Source: Roseovarius mucosus DSM 17069 (GTDB lineage Bacteria; Pseudomonadota; Alphaproteobacteria; Rhodobacterales; Rhodobacteraceae). From it: 64,000 bases of DNA. This document shows, in pieces, positions 45,263-51,793 of this stretch. Where the stretch lies: contig NZ_KN293979.1 of the NCBI RefSeq assembly GCF_000768555.3, forward strand, positions 248,001 through 312,000, in the 5' to 3' direction. A model generated the notes under the pieces. That model ran no database searches, was not told the DNA's origin, and worked only from the letters and a program-made list of their open reading frames with translations. The first letter of the stretch is position 1, and every line of letters starts with the position of its first letter. A program made the translations under genes and the position numbers.

Positions 45263-45741
45263 CCACCGATCCCGCCCTCTCGGGCAATCGCAAGCGCCAG
45301 ATGAAATCCGCCGCCCGCCTATACGCGGTGCAGGCGCTGTTTCAGATGGAACATTCCGGCCAGACCTCTGACGCGGTGCGCGAGGAATTTGTCGACTTCC
45401 GTTTTGGGGCCGAGGTCGATGAGGGCGTCGATATGGCCGAGGGTGATGTCGATCTCTTTCGCAAGCTGCTTGACGATGCGGTCAGCTGGCAGGCCAAGAT
45501 CGACCAGATGACCGACCGGGCGCTGGTGGCGAAATGGCCGATCGGGCGGATTGATCCCACACTGCGTGCGCTCTTTCGGGCGGCAGGGGCAGAATTGGTG
45601 CAATCCGACACACCGCCCAAAGTGGTGATCATGGAATATGTCGACGTCGCCAAAGCCTTCTATCCGTCCGGCAAGGAATCGAAATTCGTCAATGCCGTAC
45701 TGGATCACATGGCACACGAGGCGCGACCCGAGGCGTTTTGA
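45259..45741 (+). CDS. nusB: Transcription antitermination protein NusB
   Basis: 160 residues from the ATG overlapping the ribH stop. Conserved features: KRQMKSAARLYAVQALFQMEHSG, IDPTLRALFRAAGAELV and VVIMEYVDVAKAFYPSGKESKFVNAVLDHMA. NusB binds boxA RNA with S10 (NusE) and supports rRNA antitermination. Cytoplasmic, all-helical. The hairpin repeat at 45761 probably ends the transcript. Confidence 0.95.
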   Translation: MTTDPALSGNRKRQMKSAARLYAVQALFQMEHSGQTSDAVREEFVDFRFGAEVDEGVDMAEGDVDLFRKLLDDAVSWQAKIDQMTDRALVAKWPIGRIDPTLRALFRAAGAELVQSDTPPKVVIMEYVDVAKAFYPSGKESKFVNAVLDHMAHEARPEAF

Positions 45742-45760
45742 TCGGCGGATTGCACAAATT

Positions 45761-45803
45761 GGGGGCCAGCCCCCAAACCCCCGAGGTATTTTGGGCCAGA
45801 TGA
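45761..45803 (+). repeat. Dispersed GC-rich hairpin repeat, copy B
   Basis: TTGGGGGC CA GCCCCCAA hairpin (stem starting at 45759) then CCCCCGAGGTATTTTGGGCCAGATGA. It shares the GTATTTT and CCAGATGA parts with copy C and lies just behind nusB, where it may act as a terminator. Confidence 0.75.
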
Positions 45804-45890
45804 TGCCATCGGGCGAAAGGGTCGCGGGGCGCTGACTTGTAATCCTGTGGCAAAGGCGTAGAATCGGACCCTAAGCAAAGGAGTCGTAAT

Positions 45891-46220
45891 ATGCCCAAGC
45901 TTGTCCGCCTCTATATCACGCAGGTTGCCATCGGATTCGGCATCGCCGGGGCCTTTGTGGCCATGCTTCTGTGGTTCAATGTCGCGAACCTGTGGCACTT
46001 GGTGACGCATTCCGACAAGGGCCTATTGGCGGTGGTCGTGCTGTGGTTCGCCAATGGCATTGTGTTTGCCGGCGTGCAATTCGCGATCGCGGTGATGCGG
46101 ATGAAGGATGACGACGACGATGAGCCGCGTGGCGGGCACCGTCAGCGGGCGATGGTGCGGGAATATATGGCGATTCCGGTGCGGGTTGATGGCCGGCGGC
46201 GCCCGGTTCAGCGGCGCTGA
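45891..46220 (+). CDS. Small two-helix membrane protein, unknown
   Basis: 109 residues, ATG preceded by AAAGGAGTCGTAAT. Two transmembrane helices (VAIGFGIAGAFVAMLLWFNVA and LLAVVVLWFANGIVFAGVQFAIAV) are followed by an acidic run (KDDDDDEP) and a basic tail (RVDGRRRPVQRR). I do not recognise a named family, though it looks conserved in style. Confidence 0.7.
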   Translation: MPKLVRLYITQVAIGFGIAGAFVAMLLWFNVANLWHLVTHSDKGLLAVVVLWFANGIVFAGVQFAIAVMRMKDDDDDEPRGGHRQRAMVREYMAIPVRVDGRRRPVQRR

Positions 46221-46487
46221 GCGCGGCGCAATTCCAACACGGTCGATGGGTGTGACGGGCCCGTAGCAACCGTTCGGTGGTATGATTCCCGAGGACCTGT
46301 ATGTACAGGTGGGCATCGGATAACTGGACCAGGGTCCAGACAGAGCCAATTCCCTCGGAATTGCTTAAGGCCACTGGAATGCAACCGTTGTCGAGAAGAA
46401 CAGCACCCGTCACGCCCCACAGGTAAGTCTTTCCCGAGCCTTCGACAAGGGGTTGCGCGCGTTCGCGGTTTGTTCATAATTCCACCC
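46221..46487. other. Structured, less GC-rich intergenic region
   Basis: 267 bases with no accepted gene. Three perfect inverted repeats follow each other: ACCTGTA-TG-TACAGGT (46295-46310), CTGGACC-AG-GGTCCAG (46324-46339) and CAATTCC-CTC-GGAATTG (46347-46363). A further pair TTGTCGA / TCGACAA spans about 46388-46450. A minus-strand open frame with a GTG at 46413 reads through it with rare codons (TTA). It may encode a structured RNA or be the remnant of a mobile element; I cannot decide. Confidence 0.4.
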
Positions 46488-46931
46488 ATGGAGTTTGGGA
46501 CAGATCAGATGCTGCAACCGGGGCAGGTTCTGGCGCGCGGGGTGTGTCGCCACCTGCGCAGCCATGATTTTGATTCGATTGTGGAATTCGTGCCCGAACG
46601 GGGGCGGCGGGTGGATGTGATGGCGCTTGGCCCCAAGGGCGAAATCTGGGTGATCGAGTGCAAGTCGAGCCGCGCCGATTTCATGGGCGATGCCAAGTGG
46701 CAGGGCTATCTGCAATGGTGTGACCGCTATTTCTGGGCGGTGGACGCGGATTTTCCGGTGGATTTGTTGCCCGAGGGCACGGGGCTGATTCTCGCGGATG
46801 GCTATGGCGCGGAAATCATCCGCATGGGGCCGGAGACCCGCCTTGCGGGCGCGCGGCGCGCGGCGCTCACACGCAAGTTTGCCCGCCATGCGGCGCGGCG
46901 GTTGCAATCGGTGCTTGATCCGCGCCTATGA
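46488..46931 (+). CDS. mmcB: MmcB family DNA repair protein
   Basis: 147 residues from ATG 46488 (MEFGTDQMLQPG); a start at 46509 is also possible. FDSIVEFVPERGRRVDVMALGPKGEIWVIECKSSRADFMGDAKWQGYLQWCDRYFWAV has a PD-(D/E)xK nuclease-like core (D in RVDVMAL, ECKSS). In Caulobacter, MmcB works with mitomycin-C damage repair. It is convergent with the DUF6324 gene, the two overlapping by 6 bases. Confidence 0.87.
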   Translation: MEFGTDQMLQPGQVLARGVCRHLRSHDFDSIVEFVPERGRRVDVMALGPKGEIWVIECKSSRADFMGDAKWQGYLQWCDRYFWAVDADFPVDLLPEGTGLILADGYGAEIIRMGPETRLAGARRAALTRKFARHAARRLQSVLDPRL

Positions 46932-47114
46932 GCCCTTGGCCCGCGCCGCCTGCGCGGAGGCGATGATTTCCTGCGCGATTTCTTCGGCCTCTTCCGGGGT
47001 GAAATCCATAGGAAGGTCAATGCCCTGCGCCTCGATATAGAGGCGCACCATGCCTTGATCGGTCGGCCCGATCTGGAGGTTGGCCTCGATGTCGCTCTCT
47101 GAATTGATACCCAT
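46926..47114 (-). CDS. DUF6324 family small protein
   Basis: 62 residues: SDIEANLQIGPTDQGMVRLYIEAQGIDLPMDFTPEEAEEIAQEIIASAQAARAK. This matches a small acidic protein family found next to mmcB in Rhodobacterales. Soluble, function unknown. It is divergent from the GNAT gene by 78 bases. Confidence 0.8.
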   Translation of the reverse strand: MGINSESDIEANLQIGPTDQGMVRLYIEAQGIDLPMDFTPEEAEEIAQEIIASAQAARAKGS

Positions 47115-47192
47115 GGCGCTCTCCTTGCAACAGAGGGCGTGCTATCTGTTTCCCCCTTGATTGACAAGCGTCTTAGCGCTTTGCTGGGCGCT

Positions 47193-47678
47193 ATGGATGA
47201 GATCGCGCTGCGCCTGTTTCGAGCAGAGGACGCCCCTTGGCTGACAGAGCGCCACGGGACCCTCTACGCGCGTGAGGCGGGGTTTGACGCCACATTCGCG
47301 CCGCTGGTGGCCGAGATTATCGCGGACTATCTGGCGCGCCATGACCCTGCGCGTGAGGCGGGGTGGATCGCCGAGGCGGATGGGCGGCCGCTTGGCTCGA
47401 TTTTCTGCGTGGCGCAGAGCGCGGAGGTGGCCAAGCTGCGGCTCTTTCTCTTGGAGCCAGAGGCGCGGGGGCAGGGGCTTGGCCAGCGGATGCTGGGGCA
47501 TTGCATGGCCTTTGCGCGGGCCAAAGGCTATGCGCGGATGACGCTGGCCACCCACGAGAGCCACCGCGCCGCCTGTGCGCTCTACGCGCGCAACGGCTGG
47601 CGGATCGCAGCGGAGCGCCCGGTGCGCGCCTATGGCTGTGATCTGGTGGAACAAACCTGGGAAATCGCGTTGCATTAG
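47193..47678 (+). CDS. GNAT family N-acetyltransferase
   Basis: 161 residues if started at ATG 47193 (MDEIALRLFRAED); an in-frame start at 47139 would add 18 poorly matching residues. The acetyl-CoA motif is LRLFLLEPEARGQGLGQRMLGHCMAFARAKGY, then HESHRAACALYARNGWRI (motif B). Substrate cannot be predicted. It lies 41 bases upstream of tRNA-His. Confidence 0.85.
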   Translation: MDEIALRLFRAEDAPWLTERHGTLYAREAGFDATFAPLVAEIIADYLARHDPAREAGWIAEADGRPLGSIFCVAQSAEVAKLRLFLLEPEARGQGLGQRMLGHCMAFARAKGYARMTLATHESHRAACALYARNGWRIAAERPVRAYGCDLVEQTWEIALH

Positions 47679-47719
47679 ACTTGCAATCCCAACACGGTAA
47701 AGCTAAATCGCCCCCCAGT

Positions 47720-47796
47720 GCCGCCTTAGCTCAGTTGGTTAGAGCGCTGGATTGTGGATCCAGAGGTCCCCTGTTCAAGCCAGGGAGGCGGTACCA
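47720..47796 (+). tRNA. tRNA-His (anticodon GTG)
   Basis: Cloverleaf: acceptor GCCGCCT / AGGCGGT (first pair G-U), D-arm GCTC...GAGC, anticodon arm CTGGA-TTGTGGA-TCCAG with anticodon GTG, T-arm CCCTG-TTCAAGC-CAGGG, discriminator A and encoded CCA. The base before the acceptor is T, so the usual G-1 is absent, and position 73 is A instead of C, the pattern of tRNA-His in many alphaproteobacteria. No clear hairpin terminator follows. Confidence 0.95.
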
Positions 47797-47810
47797 TCCC
47801 TCAAAAAAAA

Positions 47811-48122
47811 TCAGTTTTGCGTCTCGATGGTCACGGTTTGCCGCAGGCTGCCATTCTGGCGGTCGTAGATGAGGATGCGGTTGTCCTCGGTCACGATGGC
47901 AAACCAGTCCGCCCCTTGAGTCACGGCGGTGGCGCGCGTGTCCGCCGGAAGGGTGACGCTGTCGGGCAGGGCCAGCGTACCCGCCTCGTCGCCCCAGAAG
48001 CGGGTGACAAAGAGGCCGATCATCACTATGAGGCCGACAACCATCGTGGCGGTCAAGAGCGTGACCAGCCGCGCCAGAAACTTCAGTGTGGCCGGGGCGA
48101 CCGGCGGAGAGTTGTCATCCAT
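47811..48122 (-). CDS. DUF6476 family membrane protein
   Basis: 103 residues. One transmembrane helix (LARLVTLLTATMVVGLIVMIGLFVTRF) is followed by a probably periplasmic part with TLALPDSVTLPADTRATAVTQGADWFAIVTEDNRILIYD. This matches the DUF6476 type seen in Rhodobacterales; function unknown. Its ATG (48120-48122) overlaps the ATG of the divergent pseudouridine synthase gene, an unusual arrangement. Confidence 0.8.
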   Translation of the reverse strand: MDDNSPPVAPATLKFLARLVTLLTATMVVGLIVMIGLFVTRFWGDEAGTLALPDSVTLPADTRATAVTQGADWFAIVTEDNRILIYDRQNGSLRQTVTIETQN

Positions 48123-49149
48123 GGGATTGGACCCGCTTGTTTTCCGGATCGGGGATGATCCGCCTCAGCGCCTTGATAAGGCGCTTGTCCGGGATGTGCC
48201 AGAGGCGGCGGTCCTGTCGCGCACGCGACTGGCGCGGCTCTTGGAAGAGGGGGCGGTGCGGGTCAATGGCGCGGTTGTGACCGAGGCTAAGGCGCGGGTG
48301 CAGGCGGGCGACCTGATCGAGATTGCCCTGCCGGAGGCGCGCGAGAGCCATATGATGCCAGAGGCCATTGCGCTCGAGGTGGTCCATGAGGATGACGACC
48401 TCATCGTGATCAACAAACCTGCGGGCATGGTGGTGCATCCCGCCCCCGGCAGCCCCGAGGGCACGCTGGTCAACGCGCTTTTGCATCATTGCGGTGACAG
48501 CCTCTCGGGTGTGGGCGGGGCCAAGCGGCCGGGGATTGTCCACCGCATCGACAAGGATACCAGTGGCCTCTTGGTGGTGGCCAAGTCGGATGCCGCGCAT
48601 CAGGGTCTGGCCGCGCAATTCGAGGCGCATAGCGTCGCGCGACAGTATCTGGCCGTGGTTTTCGGTGTGCCTGATGCGAGCGATCCACGGCTGCGTGGCC
48701 TGCCGGGGATCAGTTTCGAGGCTGGCAATGTCCTGCGCATCGCCACCCGCCTTGCGCGGCACAAGACCGACCGGCAGCGGCAGGCGGTCCTGTTCGAGGG
48801 CGGACGGCATGCGGTGACGCGGGCGCGGGTGATCGAGAGTTTCGGCACGCCCGCCGTTGCCGCGCTGATGGAGTGCTGGCTGGAGACCGGGCGCACCCAT
48901 CAGATCCGGGTGCATATGGCCCATGCGGGCCATGGGCTGATCGGGGATCCGGTCTATGGCGGGCGCCGCAAGCTCAAGGAAAAGGCGCTGGCGCCTGCGG
49001 GTGCGGCGGCGGCGCAGGACTTTCCCCGTCAGGCCCTTCATGCGGCGGTGCTGGGGTTCACGCACCCGGTCAGCGGGGCCGCGCTCAGGTTCGAGGCGGA
49101 GCTACCCGAGGACATGCAATCGCTGCTCTCTGCCTTGCGCGCTGCGTGA
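48121..49149 (+). CDS. RluA-family 23S rRNA pseudouridine synthase
   Basis: 342 residues from ATG 48121, with GGAGAG 9 bases upstream inside the divergent gene. The N-terminal S4 domain (QRLDKALVRDVPEAAVLSRTRLARLLEEGAVRVNG) is followed by the catalytic domain: GIVHRIDKDTSGLLVVAK (catalytic D144), RQYLAVVFG and ETGRTHQIRVHMAHAGHGLIGDPVYGG. It is closest to RluD (helix 69 of 23S rRNA) or RluC by layout; the target is not certain. It is followed by rpoH after 157 bases. Confidence 0.92.
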   Translation: MGLDPLVFRIGDDPPQRLDKALVRDVPEAAVLSRTRLARLLEEGAVRVNGAVVTEAKARVQAGDLIEIALPEARESHMMPEAIALEVVHEDDDLIVINKPAGMVVHPAPGSPEGTLVNALLHHCGDSLSGVGGAKRPGIVHRIDKDTSGLLVVAKSDAAHQGLAAQFEAHSVARQYLAVVFGVPDASDPRLRGLPGISFEAGNVLRIATRLARHKTDRQRQAVLFEGGRHAVTRARVIESFGTPAVAALMECWLETGRTHQIRVHMAHAGHGLIGDPVYGGRRKLKEKALAPAGAAAAQDFPRQALHAAVLGFTHPVSGAALRFEAELPEDMQSLLSALRAA

Positions 49150-49239
49150 CAGCGGCGCAAGATCGCGTGACTTTCTGTCATAAAACGAGCGCGGCGACGG
49201 AACCATCCTAACTCTGCGTTAGTTACATCAGTGTAAGCA

Positions 49240-49269
49240 CCTTGAAAGGGTGCCCGCTTCTACCTAGTT
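49240..49269 (+). promoter_or_regulatory. Possible sigma-32-type promoter of rpoH
   Basis: CCTTGAAA (49240-49247) matches the alphaproteobacterial heat-shock -35 (CTTG), and CCTAGTT at 49263-49269, 18 bases after CTTG, matches CYTATNT in 6 of 7 scoreable positions allowing the N. It is 37 bases ahead of the GTG start. rpoH is autoregulated in several alphaproteobacteria, but I cannot prove this site. Confidence 0.35.
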
Positions 49270-49306
49270 GAATGTTAACGATGCAAACATCTGGAGGGAC
49301 GACAGC

Positions 49307-50203
49307 GTGGGAAATTATAACAATCTGCCAGCCCCGACGCCGGAAGGTGGCCTCAACCGCTATATGCAGGAAATCCGCAAGTTTCCGCTCTTGGAGCCGG
49401 AAGAGGAATATATGCTGGCCAAGCGCTGGGCCGAAGAGCAGGACACCGAGGCCGCGCACAAGATGGTCACGAGCCACCTGCGCCTCGCGGCCAAGATCGC
49501 CATGGGCTATCGCGGCTATGGGCTGCCGCAGGCCGAGGTGATTTCCGAGGCCAATGTGGGCCTCATGCAGGCGGTCAAACGCTTTGACCCCGAGCGCGGC
49601 TTTCGGCTTGCGACCTATGCGATGTGGTGGATTCGCGCCTCGATCCAGGAATATATCCTGCGGTCCTGGAGCCTCGTGAAGCTGGGCACCACCTCGGCGC
49701 AAAAGAAACTCTTTTTCAACCTGCGCAAGGCCAAGGCCAAGATCGGCGCGTTGGAAGACGGTGATATGCGCCCCGAAGTGGTCAAGAAGATCGCGACCGA
49801 TCTGGGCGTGACCGAGGCCGAAGTGATCAGCATGAATCAGCGCATGGCGGGGGCCGATGCCTCGCTCAATGCGACGGTCGGCGCAGAGGGCGAAGGCTCG
49901 ATGCAATGGCAGGACTGGCTCGAGGATGAGGATGCCGATCAGGCCGGCGATTATGAGCGGCGCGACGAACTTGATGCACGCCGCGAACTGCTGGTTCAGG
50001 CGATGGATGTGCTCAACGAGCGCGAGCGCGACATCCTCACCCAGCGGCGGCTGAGTGACGAGACCGTGACACTCGAGGATCTGAGCGCCGCCTATGACGT
50101 GAGCCGCGAGCGTATTCGCCAGATCGAGGTGCGCGCCTTTGAAAAGCTGCAAAAGCGTATGCGCGCCTTGGCGCAGGAAAAAGGCATGCTCACCTCCGCC
50201 TGA
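49307..50203 (+). CDS. rpoH: RNA polymerase heat-shock sigma factor RpoH
   Basis: 298 residues from GTG 49307, with GGAGGG 7 bases upstream; an in-frame upstream start at 49268 lacks such a site. Region 2: AHKMVTSHLRLAAKIAMGYRGYGLPQAEVISEANVGLMQAVKRFDPERGFRLATYAMWWIRASIQEYILRSW, containing the RpoH box (LVKLGTTSAQKKLFFNLRK). Region 4.2: TLEDLSAAYDVSRERIRQIEVRAFEKLQ. It directs transcription of chaperone and protease genes. Many Rhodobacterales have two rpoH genes; this is one of them. Confidence 0.96.
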   Translation: MGNYNNLPAPTPEGGLNRYMQEIRKFPLLEPEEEYMLAKRWAEEQDTEAAHKMVTSHLRLAAKIAMGYRGYGLPQAEVISEANVGLMQAVKRFDPERGFRLATYAMWWIRASIQEYILRSWSLVKLGTTSAQKKLFFNLRKAKAKIGALEDGDMRPEVVKKIATDLGVTEAEVISMNQRMAGADASLNATVGAEGEGSMQWQDWLEDEDADQAGDYERRDELDARRELLVQAMDVLNERERDILTQRRLSDETVTLEDLSAAYDVSRERIRQIEVRAFEKLQKRMRALAQEKGMLTSA

Positions 50204-50270
50204 GGTCCCTTGGCGCGGGCGGTCTTTGCGCGTATCTCTCACTGCGAAATGAGTGCGGGTGAGGTGTGGC

Positions 50271-51350
50271 ATGGGACTGGGTGACAACTGGGCAGGCAAT
50301 GTCAGGCGCGCCATGCTGGGCGGCGCGATTGTGCTTCTTGGGGCCTGTGCGCCGCGTGTCACCGCCGAGCGTGCGGCCCCCAACCCCGCCGCCACGATAC
50401 AGCCGGTCTATGTGGCCACCGGGCGCAAACTGGATCAGACCGGGCCGATCTTTGGGCTGGAGCGGCCCGAGGGGCTGCGGTTCTTCCGTGCTGATGTGTC
50501 GGTGCCGCCAACCCATGCGCCGGGACAGATCGAATGGCCCGAAGGTCCGCCCGATGCCGCCACCGATTTCGTGGTCACAGGCACCGAGGTGTTTGACGGG
50601 GTGGCCGACATGCAACGCGCCATGCGACGCAACCATCCCGGCACGCGCGAGACGCTGCTCTTCGTGCACGGCTATAACAACACCCTTTCCGAGGCGATGT
50701 ATCGGCTGGCTCAAATCCAGACCGATTTTGACACGGCCATGCCGGGGGTTCTCTTTTCCTGGCCCTCGGCCGGTGATCCGCGCGGCTATATCTATGACCG
50801 CGATTCGGTGCTCTATGCACGCGACGATCTGACGGCGGTGCTGCGCCAGTTGACCGGCGGGCCGGGCGACAAGGTGTTTCTGCTGGCCCATTCGATGGGA
50901 TCGAGTCTGGTGATGGAGGCGCTGCGCAGCATTGCGCTCAGCGAGGATCGCGCTCTGCTGACCCGGATCAGCGGTGTGGTGCTGATGTCACCCGACATTG
51001 ATCCCGATGTCTTCGACCGGCAGGCCGAGACGATTGGCCGCCTGCCGCAACCCTTTCTCATTTTCATCACCAAGGCGGATCGTGCCCTGTCGCTCTCGGG
51101 CTTCATCACCGGGCGCAAGCCGCGCCTCGGCATGATCTACCGCGCCGACAAGGTGCAGCGCCCCGATGTGATGGTGATCGACTTTACGGCGCTCTCGGAT
51201 GGGTCAGGTCTCAATCATTTTGTGCCGGTGACCTCGCCCGCCGCGATCGACTTTCTGCGGGACATCATGGCTGGAGCCGCGGGTCTCAGCGGGGACTTCG
51301 TGCGCGACATGACGCTGAGCTTGCCCAAGCCCCGCGTCTTGCTGCCCTGA
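50271..51350 (+). CDS. Alpha/beta-hydrolase lipoprotein (DUF900)
   Basis: 359 residues from ATG 50271 with GTGAGG upstream. The N-terminus MGLGDNWAGNVRRAMLGGAIVLLGACAP carries a lipobox (Cys26). The hydrolase core has LLFVHGYNNTLSEAMYRLAQ, LFSWPSAGDPRGYIYDR and the nucleophile elbow LLAHSMGSSLVMEA (G-x-S-x-G with A-H-S-M-G), and HF in GLNHFVPV as the likely catalytic histidine. Family DUF900, probably an esterase in the periplasm. Substrate unknown. Confidence 0.83.
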   Translation: MGLGDNWAGNVRRAMLGGAIVLLGACAPRVTAERAAPNPAATIQPVYVATGRKLDQTGPIFGLERPEGLRFFRADVSVPPTHAPGQIEWPEGPPDAATDFVVTGTEVFDGVADMQRAMRRNHPGTRETLLFVHGYNNTLSEAMYRLAQIQTDFDTAMPGVLFSWPSAGDPRGYIYDRDSVLYARDDLTAVLRQLTGGPGDKVFLLAHSMGSSLVMEALRSIALSEDRALLTRISGVVLMSPDIDPDVFDRQAETIGRLPQPFLIFITKADRALSLSGFITGRKPRLGMIYRADKVQRPDVMVIDFTALSDGSGLNHFVPVTSPAAIDFLRDIMAGAAGLSGDFVRDMTLSLPKPRVLLP

Positions 51351-51413
51351 GCGGAGCGGAATTGACGGGCTGCGTACAAGGCGTAGACTAAGCCTTGTCA
51401 GAGGAGAGAGGCC

Positions 51414-51683
51414 ATGGCCGGTGGATGGGCGCGCGACGGCGCGGTAAGCGAACAGATCGAGGCGTCGATTTCGGATGAATTGGCGCGGCTCAAGGCGCGG
51501 CGCGGACCGCAGGGCGAGAGCCTGACCCATTGCGCGGAATGCGAGGAACCCATTCCCGAGGCGCGGCGCGTGGCCATTCCGGGCGTCAAGCTCTGCATCG
51601 ACTGCCAGCAAGAGCGTGACTCGGTTCAGGCCCAGCGCGGCGGCATCAACCGGCGCGGATCAAAGGACAGCCAGTTGAAATGA
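51414..51683 (+). CDS. DksA/TraR family C4 zinc-finger protein
   Basis: 89 residues. HCAECEEPIPEARRVAIPGVKLCIDCQQERD is the four-cysteine zinc finger of DksA/TraR; the coiled coil of full-length DksA is missing, so it is a short YbiI-like member. Such proteins may bind RNA polymerase's secondary channel, but a short version often has another role. A hairpin repeat follows. Confidence 0.85.
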   Translation: MAGGWARDGAVSEQIEASISDELARLKARRGPQGESLTHCAECEEPIPEARRVAIPGVKLCIDCQQERDSVQAQRGGINRRGSKDSQLK

Positions 51684-51692
51684 GGCATCGGC

Positions 51693-51745
51693 GGGGGGGC
51701 GCTGCCCCCCGTGCCCCCCGAGGTATTTTCAGCCAGATGAAGGCG
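51693..51745 (+). repeat. Dispersed GC-rich hairpin repeat, copy C
   Basis: GGGGGGC GCT GCCCCCC stem, then CCCCCCGAGGTATTTTCAGCCAGATGAAGGCG. It is the fullest copy and sits between convergent genes (DksA-type protein and pepF). Confidence 0.75.
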
Positions 51746-51793
51746 CAGGCGCTTCTTTATGGCTCAAATACTCATTCTTGCCGGGGCTGAGGC

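Noticed and set aside
45976..46413. Minus-strand open frame with GTG 46413 in the structured gap
   Set aside because: Rare codons, no ribosome-binding site and overlap with the gene at 45891-46220; reported only as part of the odd region.
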